40,037 nucleotides of DNA from an uncultured Clostridiaceae bacterium (GCA_949927585.1 CATLFA010000015.1:1-40037); one strand, 5' to 3'; counted from the first letter of the stretch, positions 25,987 to 36,645 are shown. Notes: generated by a model from the sequence alone, not told the origin. A program made the numbers and translations.

Positions 25987-28350
25987 CTACTTTCTTATTT
26001 CTGCGCCTTGTTTTTCAAGTCCTTCTATTATTTTTTCTAATATTGTATTTATTTCTTCGTCTGTTAATGTTCTTTCTTGTGTTCCGAATTCTAGTGAGTA
26101 TGCTATACTCTTTTTGTTTTCGGCTATTCCTGTTCCTGTGTATACGTCAAATATTTTGCTTCCTATTAGTAGGTTTCCTGCTAGTTTCTTTATTTGTTTT
26201 GCTATTTCTTCACTTGTTACATCTTTTTCTACTATTACTGCTAAATCTTTTTTTACGCTTGGGAATTTTGAAATTTCTTTGTATTTCATTTTTCCTGTTT
26301 TCTTTTCTAGCAATTTATCTAAGTTTATTTCTAGTACATATACATTATCTTTTTGAACTTCTGGATGTAGTTTCCCTACTATTCCTACTATATCATTATT
26401 TACATTAATTTCTGCTGTTTGGTATGGGTGGAATTCTTTTGGAAGTAGGTTTTTTATCATAAATGAATATCTTCCATTATATCCTAAGTAATCTAGTATT
26501 TCTTCTGTAATCCCTTTTATGTCATAAAAATCTACTTGTTTTGTGTTTAGACCACTATTTCTTTCTCCTGTCATTAATACACATAGTTTTGTATTTTCTC
26601 CAAATTTATCATCTTTTTTATAAAATCCTTTTCCTATTTCGAATATAGATACATCTTTTTGATTACGTGCTTTGTTGTATTCATATATTTTTACTAATGA
26701 TGGTATCATACTATATCTTAGTGTGTTTCTTTCTTCTGTCATTGGGTCTAATAATTTGATTGCTTCAAATATATCTGTACTATATTTTACTGCCTCTTTA
26801 TCATTTACTAATATATATGATAAAGTTTCATTTAGTCCCAAGTCTATCATCTTGTTTCTTATATTTCTTATTGTTTTATTATATGAACCTTCTTTTAGTG
26901 GAAGCGCTGGTAGTCTTCCTTCTATGTTATCTACTCCATAAATTCTTCCTACTTCTTCTATTAAGTCTTCTGCTATTTCTATATCTATTCTTCTTTTTGG
27001 AACTGATACATGAACCACTTCATTTTCTACTTCATATGTGAAACCTAATTTTCTAAATACATATAGTATATCTTCTTTTTCTATTTTTAAGCCTAATACT
27101 TTGTTTATTTTTTCAAAAGTTATATCTATTTTTGTATCTTCTAAATTAGTAGTATCATATTTTACTAGACCACCTACTATTTTTGCATCTGCATATTTTT
27201 CTAGTAAGTTACAAGAACGCTCAATTGCCATATATGTTCTATTTGCGTCTAAACCTTTTTCAAAACGAGTACTTGCTTCACTTCTTAATATTTCTTTTGA
27301 TGTTTTTCTTATTTTTACACTATCAAATATAGCAGACTCTATAATAATATTTTTTGTATTTTCTGTAATTTCAGTTTCTAGTCCTCCCATTACACCTGCT
27401 AATCCTATTGCTTTATTTCCATCAGATATTACTATATCTTCTGTACTTAATGTTCTTTCTATATCATCTAAAGTTGTTAGTTTTTCTCCTTCATTTGCCA
27501 TTCTTACTTCTAACATTCCATTTAATGTGTCTGCATCATAATAATGAAGTGGTTGGCCTAGTTCTAACATAACATAGTTACTTATATCTACTACATTGTT
27601 TATTGGTCTTATTCCTGAAGCCATTAACCTATTTTTAATGAATTCTGGACTTTCTTTTATTACTACATTTTCTACTTTTTTTGCTAGGAATATTGAACAA
27701 TTTTCAGTATTTACTTCTACTTTAAAATTGTTATTTATATTTTCATTACTTTCAGAATGTGATAGTTCAACTTCTTTTACTTTTTTATCATAAATTGCAC
27801 CTATTTCATATGCCATACCTAGTACACTTAGTAAGTCTCCTCTATTTGCTGTAAGTTCGAAGTCAATAACTCCATCCTCCATTCCCATAAGTTTAATAGG
27901 GTCTTCTCCTACTGGTGTTTCTATTGGTAATTCATGTATTCCTTCTTTATCTTCTGGTTTTAAAAATTTACTATCTAAACCAAGTTCGGCAATTGAACAA
28001 AGCATACCATTAGATTCTATGCCACGAATAACGCCTGCTTTTATTCTGAAATCTCCTGGTAAAACTGCTCCTGGAAGAGCTACTATAACTTTTAAACCTT
28101 TTCTAACATTTGGTGCACCGCAAACTATTTGTAGAGTTTCTTTTCCTACATTTACTTTACATACATGTAAATGGTCAGAGTCTGGATGCATTTCACATTC
28201 CATGACCTCTCCTACTACTAAATTTGTAGCATTTATGAATTTTTCTGCACTATCATATTCATTTCCTGCTTTAGTCATATCTTCAGCTAATGTTTTTAAG
28301 TCTACATCTATATCTATGTAATCTTTAACAAAATTTGTACTTAGTTTCAT
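25987..28350 (-). CDS. pheT: Phenylalanyl-tRNA synthetase beta subunit
   Basis: Beta chain of the heterotetramer that charges tRNA-Phe. An N-terminal EMAP-like tRNA-binding domain (about residues 40-150, with HLHVCKVNVG and QIVCGAPNVRKG), the B3/B4 editing domain (RPINNVVDISNYVMLE), the B5 domain, a synthetase-like core, and the C-terminal anticodon-binding FDX-ACB domain (SKFPSVKKDLAVIV) are visible. The start at 28350 (MKLSTNFVKDY) gives 787 aa and is preceded by AAGGAGAG. It follows pheS across a 174-bp spacer with two repeats, and the pair is controlled by the T-box upstream of pheS. Confidence 0.96.
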   Translation of the reverse strand: MKLSTNFVKDYIDIDVDLKTLAEDMTKAGNEYDSAEKFINATNLVVGEVMECEMHPDSDHLHVCKVNVGKETLQIVCGAPNVRKGLKVIVALPGAVLPGDFRIKAGVIRGIESNGMLCSIAELGLDSKFLKPEDKEGIHELPIETPVGEDPIKLMGMEDGVIDFELTANRGDLLSVLGMAYEIGAIYDKKVKEVELSHSESNENINNNFKVEVNTENCSIFLAKKVENVVIKESPEFIKNRLMASGIRPINNVVDISNYVMLELGQPLHYYDADTLNGMLEVRMANEGEKLTTLDDIERTLSTEDIVISDGNKAIGLAGVMGGLETEITENTKNIIIESAIFDSVKIRKTSKEILRSEASTRFEKGLDANRTYMAIERSCNLLEKYADAKIVGGLVKYDTTNLEDTKIDITFEKINKVLGLKIEKEDILYVFRKLGFTYEVENEVVHVSVPKRRIDIEIAEDLIEEVGRIYGVDNIEGRLPALPLKEGSYNKTIRNIRNKMIDLGLNETLSYILVNDKEAVKYSTDIFEAIKLLDPMTEERNTLRYSMIPSLVKIYEYNKARNQKDVSIFEIGKGFYKKDDKFGENTKLCVLMTGERNSGLNTKQVDFYDIKGITEEILDYLGYNGRYSFMIKNLLPKEFHPYQTAEINVNNDIVGIVGKLHPEVQKDNVYVLEINLDKLLEKKTGKMKYKEISKFPSVKKDLAVIVEKDVTSEEIAKQIKKLAGNLLIGSKIFDVYTGTGIAENKKSIAYSLEFGTQERTLTDEEINTILEKIIEGLEKQGAEIRK

Positions 28351-28368
28351 TTTTCTCTCCTTTTCCTT

Positions 28369-28394
28369 CCCATTGGGGACGTTTCCAAATGGGG
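28369..28394. repeat. Family-1 palindrome in the pheS-pheT spacer
   Basis: CCCATTGGGGACGTTTCC then AAATGGGG: an inverted CCCATT/AATGGG with GGGGAC, related to the element at 4711. Confidence 0.6.
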
Positions 28395-28450
28395 TATCTG
28401 TCACTTTTGGGAATTTATTTTTTATTTTTTATGTATTTATTTTTAAGCTA

Positions 28451-28495
28451 TTTCTTCGAAGGGCTGGGTTGCCCATGGGTCCGACCCCCTACATT
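28451..28495. repeat. Family-2 palindromic repeat in the pheS-pheT spacer
   Basis: TTTCTTCGAAGGGCTGGG, an internal GCCCATGGGTC, and the end GACCCCCTACATTTCA. Confidence 0.65.
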
Positions 28496-28524
28496 TCAAC
28501 ATTATTCATTATTCACTATCTTTT

Positions 28525-29560
<1,036 letters not shown>

Positions 29561-29650
29561 TTTTGTTTTCCTCCTCTTAAAGAAATAATTGAACTGCACC
29601 AATTCCTTCCTTTGGTGCGTTCTAATTCTTTTCCTATTTTTTATTGAACA

Positions 29651-29862
29651 AAAAAGCAATTCTATCCTATTACATAGGACGAATTGCTTTTATTCGTGGT
29701 ACCACCTAATTTTATTAATGTTTACTTTTTCATTAACCTTATTTAACCTTTAACGCAGGTATACGCTATTTCCTACTATTATTTTCAAAAATAGTCCTAA
29801 AAAGTGAAATTTCTGTAATTTACATAGGCAGGGCTTTCAGCTTTTTAACCTTGCTCTCTTTT
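29651..29862 (-). promoter_or_regulatory. T-box leader controlling pheS-pheT
   Basis: On the minus strand the leader begins near 29862 (AAGAGAGCAAGG), contains the conserved T-box GGTGGTACCACG (29695-29706), and ends in a terminator stem (AAAAGCAATTC with GAATTGCTTTT, 29651-29691) followed by a T-run. Uncharged tRNA would pair with the T-box and favour the antiterminator. A UUC triplet in the first half of the leader is a plausible Phe specifier, but the loop was not folded. Confidence 0.9.
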
Positions 29863-29987
29863 TCTATATTTTTTAATTACATACTTTGCTTTTTAATTGG
29901 ATTTTTATTTACTATACTTTATATATTATCATATTTTAGAAATAATTACAAGTGATTATTTCTAGAATATTTTATAAATTATTTTTA

Positions 29988-30063
29988 AGGACTGATTTTT
30001 CATTTCGATAAGTTATCTGTATGGAATGAAATGATTATGCAGATAACTTAGAAACAAAGTCCT
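29988..30063. repeat. Nested palindrome downstream of the AIM24-family gene
   Basis: TAAGTTATCTG and CAGATAACTTA (30009-30019, 30040-30050) form a perfect 11-bp stem, flanked by AGGACT (29988) and AGTCCT (30058), with a TTTCATTTC/GAATGAAATG arm inside. It is terminator-like, but a T-run is missing. Confidence 0.6.
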
Positions 30064-30073
30064 AAATAGATAA

Positions 30074-30745
30074 CTATCCTCTAGGTACATATAGTAAACT
30101 TGCTAGTTTTGATATTGGCATTGATTGTAGCCATACTGTTCCTGGTCCTTTTAAGGTTGTTAAAAATAGCCCTTCTCCTCCAAACATTATATTTTTTAAT
30201 CCTGGTACTGTTTCTATACTAAGGTCTACTCCTTTTGTCATCGCTGCTACATATCCATTATCTATTTTTAGCTTTTCACCTTCTGCTAATTCTTTTTTTA
30301 TTACTTCTCCATCTATTTCTAAAAATACTTTTCCTGGTCCTGTTATTTTTTGCATTATGAAGCCTTCTCCTCCAAAGAAACCTGCTCCTAGTTTTTTTCT
30401 AAAATGCATTGATATGTCTATTGAGTTTTCTGCACATAAAAATGCTCTTTTTTGTGCTATTATTGTTTCTCCATCACTTAAATCAAATTCTAATATTTTT
30501 CCTGGAAAAGATGATGAAAATGCTATTTCTACATCGTCTCTTTCTGCTGTATATGTATTCATAAATAGAGATTCTCCTGCTAATGCTCTTCCTAATCCCT
30601 TCATTATACCTCCATTTGTTGATGTATTCATTTTTATGCCTTCATCCATCCAGCTCATTCCTCCACTTTCTGTTATTACTGCTTCTCCTTTTTTTAATTT
30701 ACATGTTACTACTGGTAATGAGTCTCCTATAATTTTTGCTTCCAT
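30074..30745 (-). CDS. AIM24/TIGR00266 family protein
   Basis: A 223-aa beta-rich protein. Family signatures visible are LKKGEAVITESGGMSWMDEGI, GLGRALAGESLFMNTYTA, FSSSFPGKI, FFGGEGFIMQKITGPGKVFLE and the C-terminal GGEGLFLTTLKGPGTVWLQSMP. The bacterial role is not established; the fold is a trimeric beta-helix-like assembly. The ATG is preceded by a run matching AAGGGGGAT. It stands alone between the T-box region and a DnaA-box-like spacer. Confidence 0.88.
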   Translation of the reverse strand: MEAKIIGDSLPVVTCKLKKGEAVITESGGMSWMDEGIKMNTSTNGGIMKGLGRALAGESLFMNTYTAERDDVEIAFSSSFPGKILEFDLSDGETIIAQKRAFLCAENSIDISMHFRKKLGAGFFGGEGFIMQKITGPGKVFLEIDGEVIKKELAEGEKLKIDNGYVAAMTKGVDLSIETVPGLKNIMFGGEGLFLTTLKGPGTVWLQSMPISKLASLLYVPRG

Positions 30746-30971
30746 TTTTTATCCCCCTTTTATTTATTACAATAATATTACTATATTACAAATTTTATTT
30801 CAATATTATTTGTCTTTTTTTGTTGTTTTTCCTGTTTTTATTTCATTTTCATTTCAAAAAACATACTTTCGCATCTTTGTATTACATAATTGTTACAATT
30901 TTATTTCAAACATTTTTCTTATGTTTACTGTTTTTGTAATATTTGTTTACAGTTTCCTAAAAAATAATTTT

Positions 30972-31001
30972 TGTGGATACTGTGGATAACTCTGTTGATA
31001 A
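30972..31001 (+). promoter_or_regulatory. Cluster of three DnaA-box-like 9-mers
   Basis: TGTGGATAC (30972), TGTGGATAA (30981, an exact complement of TTATCCACA) and TGTTGATAA (30993) lie in tandem in an A+T-rich 363-bp spacer (30746-31108) that holds no gene. Genes on both sides run the same way, so it is not an obvious bidirectional origin. Confidence 0.5.
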
Positions 31002-31108
31002 CGTATTTTCAACATATTTAGGACACTATTTGTTCACATTTGTTTTTTTGTAATCTTTTATGAAAACTTATACTATTATTTTGTAATCAATTATGGTAAT
31101 TGATTATT

Positions 31109-31669
31109 TTATTTATATAATTGTTTATATATTTTATAATCTCTTACTATTTTTCTTACATAATTATTTGTTTCTTTAAATGGTATGTTCTCTATGTCTG
31201 ATCCATCTTCCTTTATTATTCCTTCTTGTATCCATTTATCTACATTTCCTATTCCTGCATTATATGCTGCTAATGCTAATAGCATATTGTTATTATATTT
31301 TTTTATTAGTTTTGCATAATATTTTGTTCCTATTTTTATATTTATTTCTGGATTGTATAAACTTTCAGTTACTACTATTTCTTGGTTTACTTCTTCTGCT
31401 TCTTCTAATGCTGTACTTTCCATTAGTTGCATTAGTCCTATTGCTCCACTTTTTGATTTTATATTTCGGTTGAAGTTACTTTCGGCTTTTATTATGGCGA
31501 AGGTTAGTAGTGGGTCTATGTTGTTTTCTTCAGAGTATTTGTATACATACTCTGAATAGTTTGTTTTATATATCTTTTTTAATATGAAATTTTGTATCTT
31601 TAGTATTCCAAATAGTATTATAAGTATTATTAATGATATTACTATTAGGATTTTTGTTTTCTTTTTCAA
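31109..31669 (-). CDS. Membrane-anchored lytic transglycosylase (SLT domain)
   Basis: Cleaves peptidoglycan glycan strands to 1,6-anhydro products. The start is a TTG at 31669 with AAAGGAG upstream, giving 186 aa; an upstream ATG is less well placed. Residues about 6-24 are an N-terminal membrane anchor. The SLT core shows the catalytic Glu63 in IIKAESNFN, SGAIGLMQLM, and LALAAYNAGIGNV. It sits downstream of polA, a common clostridial arrangement in which coaE usually lies between; coaE is absent here. Confidence 0.9.
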   Translation of the reverse strand: MKKKTKILIVISLIILIILFGILKIQNFILKKIYKTNYSEYVYKYSEENNIDPLLTFAIIKAESNFNRNIKSKSGAIGLMQLMESTALEEAEEVNQEIVVTESLYNPEINIKIGTKYYAKLIKKYNNNMLLALAAYNAGIGNVDKWIQEGIIKEDGSDIENIPFKETNNYVRKIVRDYKIYKQLYK

Positions 31670-31814
31670 ATTTTGTTCTCCTTTTTTGTTATGAAATAAT
31701 ACTAGCATAACTTTATTATAATTTCAACTAAATATATTCATTTCATCTCATTTTTATTATTATCTATTTTTTATAATTTTAAAATAATTTTTATTATTAA
31801 ACAATCATTTTAAA

Positions 31815-31837
31815 TGAGATTCCAATTTGGAACCTCA
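31815..31837 (-). terminator. Hairpin after polA
   Basis: On the minus strand TGAGGTTCC pairs with GGAATCTCA (one G-U), followed by an A/T tract. The 325-bp spacer 31670-31994 otherwise holds a partial family-1 repeat and a short 3' frame ending at 31843 that looks like a gene remnant. Confidence 0.5.
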
Positions 31838-31966
31838 TATTTTAATTTTATAATCTATGTGAATATCTTTTTCTTTTAATGTTCTTCCTGCTAATCCTAT
31901 TATTTAGACTTCTAATACATAGTTGATAAGTTACTTTTATTGTAATCTACTTCTTTACGCTATTTA

Positions 31967-31987
31967 GGACAGTCCCTAATGCTAGCC
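31967..31987. repeat. Partial family-1 repeat
   Basis: GGACAGTCCCTAATGCTAGCC, matching the left arm of the elements at 4711 and 36696. Confidence 0.55.
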
Positions 31988-31994
31988 AATCTAC

Positions 31995-34721
31995 TTATTT
32001 GCATTCGTACCAGTTGGTTGCTTCGGATACTTCTACTTCTAATGGTACTGTTAATTGTACCGCATTTTCCATACATTTTTTTAGCATCTGTTTTGCTTGT
32101 TCTTTATCTTTTTCGCTTACTTCTAGTATTAGTTCGTCGTGTACTTGCAGAATTATTTTTGCTTCTAGGTTTGTTTCTTCCAGCGCCTTATTTAGGTTTA
32201 CCATTGCTAGTTTCATTATGTCTGCAGCTGTTCCTTGTATTGGAGTGTTCATTGCGGCTCTTGCGCCAAATTGGCGTACCATATAGTTGTTTGAGTTTAG
32301 TTCTGGTATATATCTTCTTCTATTAAATAGTGTTTCTACATATCCTTTTTCTTTTGCCTCTTCTACTACTTCTTTCATAAATTTATCTATTCCACTATAT
32401 TTCTCTAGGTATTGTTCTATATATTTTTTTGCTTCTTTTCTTGGTATTCCTAGTTGTTCAGCTAGCCCAAAGTCACTTATTCCATATACTATTCCAAAGT
32501 TTACTGCTTTTGCACTACTTCTTTGTTCTTTGGTTACTTCTTCTATTGGTATTCCTAGTACTTTTGAGGCTGCTTGTTTATGGATGTCTTCTTTATTTTT
32601 GAAGGCTTCTAGCATGTGGTCATCTTGTGATATATGTGCTAATACTCTTAACTCTATTTGTGAGTAGTCTGCATCTATGAATACATAGCCTTCTTTTGGT
32701 TTGAATACTTTTCTTAACCTCTTTCCTAGTTCTATTCTTGTTGGTATGTTTTGTAAGTTTGGCTCAGTTGAACTTATTCTTCCTGTTGCTGTTACTGTTT
32801 GGTGGAAGTATGAATGTATCCTTTTTGTTTTTTCGTTTATATATGGTAACATTCCTTCAACATATGTTGAATTTAATTTCATTAAGCTTCTATATTCTAA
32901 TATTTTTTCTACTATTGGGTGCTCTTTTCTTATTTTTTCTAATGCGTCTACATCTGTTGAGTAGCCTTTTTTTGTCTTTTTTGAAGTTGTTAAGTTTAGT
33001 TTTTCAAATAATATGTTTCCTAGTTGCTGTGTTGAATTTATATTGAATTCTTCTCCTGCTAAACTATATATTTCTTTGCTCAAGCTTTCTATTCCTGATT
33101 TTAACTCTTCTCCAAATGCTATTAGTTCTTCTTTATCTATATACATTCCTTCATATTGTATTTTTGCAAGAACTTCGGCAAGTGGCATTTCTATTTCATT
33201 AAATAGCTTTAAACTATTTTGTTCTTCTAGTTTTTTTGTTAGTAAGTTTTTTAATTCATTTATTACATATGTTATAAATGAGACTTCATATTTTTTACTA
33301 TCTTCTTTTTCTTCAGTATTTGTTTCAAATAAATTTATTTGTTTATCTTGTTTTTGTTCTACTCCATTTTTTGACATATATTCGTTTTTGTCTAGCTCTA
33401 GGTAATCGCTTGCTAAACTTTCTATCATGTATTTACTAGCTGTTGGATCTAATAAATATGCTGCTATTTCTACATCAAAATTCAAATTATTCATTGTTAT
33501 TCCATATTCTTTTAATATACAAAAGTCTTCTTTTAGTTTGTAACTTACTTTTTTTATTTCGTTACTTTCAAATATTTCTTTTAATTTTTCTAAATTTATA
33601 GTATTAATATAATACACTCTATTTTCTAGTATTATGCTTATTGACGTTATTTCTTTTTTTATTATATTATTAGTATTTTTGTTATCTACTTTATCTAAAT
33701 AATATACTATTTCTTTATTTTCCTTTATATTATTAATTAGTTCTTCTATTTCTTTACTTTGATTATCTAATTCTATTATTTCAAATAGCTCTTTTATTTC
33801 TTTATTGTTAGATTCATTTATACCTAGATTATTATTTAAGTCAAATCTTTCTATATATCTATTAAATTTTAGCTCTCTAAATTTTTCTAATACCGCTTCT
33901 CTATTCCATTCTTTTTTTTCTAAACTTTCTATGCTTTCCTCTATTGGTACATTGATATTTATTGTTCCTAGTTCTTTTGAAAGATAAGCTAAGTCTTTGT
34001 TTTCTATTATTTTTTCTCTTGTTTTTCCTTTGATACTTAATGCTCTTCCTTCTTCTATTTCTTTATAAAGGTTTTCTATACTTCCATATTCTTTTACTAT
34101 ACTTAATGCTGTTTTTTCTCCTACACCAGGTACTCCTGGAATATTGTCTGAGGTATCTCCTTGAAGTCCTTTTACTTCTATTAGCTTTTCTGGCTCTAAA
34201 CCATATACTTCTAATACCTTGTTTCTATCAAAGTCTTCTACTTCTGTTTTTCCTGCTTTTGTTCGTGGTATTCTTACTGTTATATGGTCTGATGTTAATT
34301 GGAAAGTATCTCTATCCCCTGATAGAATTGTTACTTCTACTCCTTCTTTTTCTCCTCTTTTTGATAATGTTCCTAATACATCATCTGCTTCATAGCCTTC
34401 TTTTTCTATTATAGTTATATTCATATTTCTTAATAGCTCTTTTATTATAGGCATTTGCTGTGCTAATTCATCTGGCATTCCATGTCTTGTAGCTTTGTAA
34501 CCTTCATACATTTTATGCCTTGCTGTTGGTGCTTTTAGGTCGAAGGCCACTGCTATATAGTCTGGGTTTAGGTCTTCTTCTATTTTAAATAAAATTGCTA
34601 AAAAACCATATACTGCATTTGTATATGTTCCGTCTAACGTCATTAACATTTTAGAGCCCATTATTCCATAAAAGGCTCTGTTCATTATACTATTTCCATC
34701 TACTAATAATAATCTACTCAA
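31995..34721 (-). CDS. polA: DNA polymerase I
   Basis: Repair and Okazaki-fragment polymerase, 908 aa. The N-terminal 5' nuclease is complete (LLLVDGNSIMNRAFYG, GYEADDVLGTL, SGDRDTFQL, GLQGDTSDNIPGVPG). The middle domain lacks the DxE motif of a 3'-5' exonuclease, so proofreading is probably lost, as in Bacillus PolA. Polymerase motifs A (DADYSQIELRV, about residue 683), B (RSSAKAVNFGIVYG, about 732) and C (VHDELILEV, about 859) are intact. The start is a TTG at 34721 with AAAAGGAG ten bases upstream, matching the N-terminal family sequence. Confidence 0.96.
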   Translation of the reverse strand: MSRLLLVDGNSIMNRAFYGIMGSKMLMTLDGTYTNAVYGFLAILFKIEEDLNPDYIAVAFDLKAPTARHKMYEGYKATRHGMPDELAQQMPIIKELLRNMNITIIEKEGYEADDVLGTLSKRGEKEGVEVTILSGDRDTFQLTSDHITVRIPRTKAGKTEVEDFDRNKVLEVYGLEPEKLIEVKGLQGDTSDNIPGVPGVGEKTALSIVKEYGSIENLYKEIEEGRALSIKGKTREKIIENKDLAYLSKELGTININVPIEESIESLEKKEWNREAVLEKFRELKFNRYIERFDLNNNLGINESNNKEIKELFEIIELDNQSKEIEELINNIKENKEIVYYLDKVDNKNTNNIIKKEITSISIILENRVYYINTINLEKLKEIFESNEIKKVSYKLKEDFCILKEYGITMNNLNFDVEIAAYLLDPTASKYMIESLASDYLELDKNEYMSKNGVEQKQDKQINLFETNTEEKEDSKKYEVSFITYVINELKNLLTKKLEEQNSLKLFNEIEMPLAEVLAKIQYEGMYIDKEELIAFGEELKSGIESLSKEIYSLAGEEFNINSTQQLGNILFEKLNLTTSKKTKKGYSTDVDALEKIRKEHPIVEKILEYRSLMKLNSTYVEGMLPYINEKTKRIHSYFHQTVTATGRISSTEPNLQNIPTRIELGKRLRKVFKPKEGYVFIDADYSQIELRVLAHISQDDHMLEAFKNKEDIHKQAASKVLGIPIEEVTKEQRSSAKAVNFGIVYGISDFGLAEQLGIPRKEAKKYIEQYLEKYSGIDKFMKEVVEEAKEKGYVETLFNRRRYIPELNSNNYMVRQFGARAAMNTPIQGTAADIMKLAMVNLNKALEETNLEAKIILQVHDELILEVSEKDKEQAKQMLKKCMENAVQLTVPLEVEVSEATNWYECK

Positions 34722-34746
34722 AATTTATCTTCTCCTTTTCATATCT

Positions 34747-34882
34747 TTATTCTAGTATTTCCTCTAAAACACCTTCTATTAAATATTCATTTAAAACTCG
34801 TGAATTACTGGTTATAGTATGCAGCAAAAATATAAAAAACTTCTTGAATATCTTCTTCTATATTAATTAATTTCATATTCAT
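34747..34882 (-). pseudogene. Remnant of a short frame-shifted gene between queH and polA
   Basis: After AAGGGG, a frame starts MNMKLINIEEDIQEVFYIF and is broken within the next ten codons. A +1 frame continues as TSNSRVLNEYLIEGVLEEIL and stops at 34747. Joined, they would make about 45 aa. The break is near ATATTTTTGC or TATAACC, not at a CGG, so it differs from the three CGG sites. It may be a decayed small gene. Low certainty. Confidence 0.35.
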
Positions 34883-34910
34883 TTCCCCTTATAATTATTA
34901 TTTAAACATT

Positions 34911-35471
34911 TCATTTATTAGTTAACAAATCATTTTTTATTTGTTTGGCGTAACGATCTTCTTCTGAGAATACACATCCACAATATTTTTGCATATATAA
35001 GCCTAGTTCACGTGCTTTTGCTTGTCCTTCTCTGAAACCTACTCTAAAGTCTCGATACAAAAATTGCAAGCCATATTTTTTTGCTATTTTTTCTCCTAGT
35101 TGTTTTAATTCTTCGTGTTTTTGGTATGGGCTTATTAGTAGTGTTGTACTAATAGTGTCATATCCGTTTTCTTTTGCGTATTTTGCTGTTTGTTCTAAAC
35201 GTACTTTGTAGCAGTAGTCTATGCACCTTGTTTGTAAACTGTTTATTACATTTTTACAAAATTCGTCTAATCCATATTCTTCTTCAAATATGGCATTTAC
35301 TTTTATACTTTTTGTGTATTCTTTTAATGTATCTCTTCTTGCTTTATACTCCATATATGGGTGTATATTAGGGTTGTACCAGTATACTGTTGGCTCTATT
35401 TCCTCTTGCCTTAAAGAATCTATACAATAGACACTACATGGTGCACAGCATGTATGTAATAATAGTTTCAT
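34911..35471 (-). CDS. queH: Epoxyqueuosine reductase QueH
   Basis: Catalyses the last step of queuosine tRNA modification, reducing epoxyqueuosine, as the non-orthologous replacement of QueG. DUF208 hallmarks are LLLHTCCAPCSVYCID at the N-terminus, YWYNPNIHPYMEYKAR, RCIDYCYKVRLEQTA, and YCGCVFSEEDRYAKQ near the C-terminus, providing the paired Cys residues for the iron-sulphur cluster and metal site. The 186-aa length is normal. It lies downstream of ruvB. Confidence 0.93.
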   Translation of the reverse strand: MKLLLHTCCAPCSVYCIDSLRQEEIEPTVYWYNPNIHPYMEYKARRDTLKEYTKSIKVNAIFEEEYGLDEFCKNVINSLQTRCIDYCYKVRLEQTAKYAKENGYDTISTTLLISPYQKHEELKQLGEKIAKKYGLQFLYRDFRVGFREGQAKARELGLYMQKYCGCVFSEEDRYAKQIKNDLLTNK

Positions 35472-35520
35472 TTTATTCTCCTTTCATAAACTAAAGGTTT
35501 ACATTTGTTATTTAAGCATT

Positions 35521-35565
35521 TTCTTGGAATCTCAGGTCGCTGATGGCTGAGACCCCCTACAATTT
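35521..35565. repeat. Family-2 palindromic repeat between ruvB and queH
   Basis: TTCTTGGAATCTCAGGTCGC, arms CTCAG/CTGAG, and the end GACCCCCTACAATTT, touching the ruvB stop codon. Confidence 0.6.
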
Positions 35566-36572
35566 TATTCGTTGTATTCTATTCCTATATGTTTATATGC
35601 AAGTGGTGTTGCTATTCTTCCTCTTGGAGTTCTTGCTATGTAGCCTATTTGTATTAGGTATGGCTCGTATACGTCTTCTATTGTATCTACTTCTTCTCCT
35701 ATTGTTGTTGCTATTGTTTCTAGTCCTACTGGGCGACCTGCATATGTTATTATTAGTGTTTCTAATATTCTTCTGTCTATATTGTCTAATCCTAGTTCAT
35801 CTATTTCTAGCTTATTTAGTGCATGTTTTGTTATTTCTAAGTTTATATTTCCATCACCTAAAACTAAAGCATAATCTCTTACTCTTTTTAGAAGTCTATT
35901 TGCTATTCTTGGTGTTCCTCTTGAACGCCTTGCTATTTCTATGCTTGATTTTTCGTCTATTTCTATGTTTAATATTTTAGCTGACCTTTTTACTATTGTT
36001 GATAAGTCTTTTGTGCTATATAGTTCTAATCTATCTACTATTCCAAATCTATCACGAAGTGGCGTTGTTAGTGAACCTGCTTTTGTGGTTGCTCCTATTA
36101 ATGTAAATCTTGGCAAGTCTATTCTTATTGATTTTGCAGCTGGGCCTGTACCTATTACTATATCTAATACGTAGTCTTCTAATGCTGGGTATAGTATTTC
36201 TTCTACGCTTTTACTTAACCTATGTATTTCATCTATGAATAGTACATCACCTTCTGTTAATGCTGTTAATATTGCTGCTAAATCTCCTGGCTTTTCTATT
36301 GCTGGGCCTGAAGTTACTTTTATTTTTGATTTCATTTCATTTGATATTATTCCTGCTAATGTTGTTTTTCCAAGTCCTGGTGGTCCATATAGTAAAACGT
36401 GATCAAGAGGCTCTCCTCTTTTTTTGGCAGCCTCTATGTATATTTTCATATTTTCTTTTACTTTGTCTTGTCCTATGTATTCTTTTAGCAACTGTGGTCT
36501 TAGGGTGTTTTCTATTCTTTCTTCTTGTTTACTTTCTAGTTGTGGGCATATTAGGTTTTGGTTTTCTTCCAT
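35565..36572 (-). CDS. ruvB: Holliday junction branch-migration ATPase RuvB
   Basis: Hexameric AAA+ motor that drives Holliday junction migration with RuvA. Walker A is GPPGLGKT at 63-70, Walker B is LFIDEIHRL near 110, and the arginine-finger segment [18 protein letters not shown] and the winged-helix end ([16 protein letters not shown]) are present. The length of 335 aa is normal. AAAGGAAAAG precedes ATG. RuvA is not adjacent within the window. Confidence 0.97.
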   Translation of the reverse strand: MEENQNLICPQLESKQEERIENTLRPQLLKEYIGQDKVKENMKIYIEAAKKRGEPLDHVLLYGPPGLGKTTLAGIISNEMKSKIKVTSGPAIEKPGDLAAILTALTEGDVLFIDEIHRLSKSVEEILYPALEDYVLDIVIGTGPAAKSIRIDLPRFTLIGATTKAGSLTTPLRDRFGIVDRLELYSTKDLSTIVKRSAKILNIEIDEKSSIEIARRSRGTPRIANRLLKRVRDYALVLGDGNINLEITKHALNKLEIDELGLDNIDRRILETLIITYAGRPVGLETIATTIGEEVDTIEDVYEPYLIQIGYIARTPRGRIATPLAYKHIGIEYNE

Positions 36573-36617
36573 GGTTCTTTTCCTTTTTATCTCTTTATTT
36601 TTATTTCTAATTCGATA

Positions 36618-36645
36618 TGTAGGGCGATTATTAATCGCCCCTACA
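36618..36645. repeat. Family-2 palindromic repeat upstream of ruvB
   Basis: TGTAGGGCGATT and AATCGCCCCTACA form a near-perfect inverted repeat around AT, the shortest clean copy of the family. Confidence 0.7.

Noticed and set aside
30746-31108. Chromosomal replication origin
   Set aside because: Three DnaA-box-like 9-mers only; no dnaA, dnaN or rpmH nearby and no change of gene direction.
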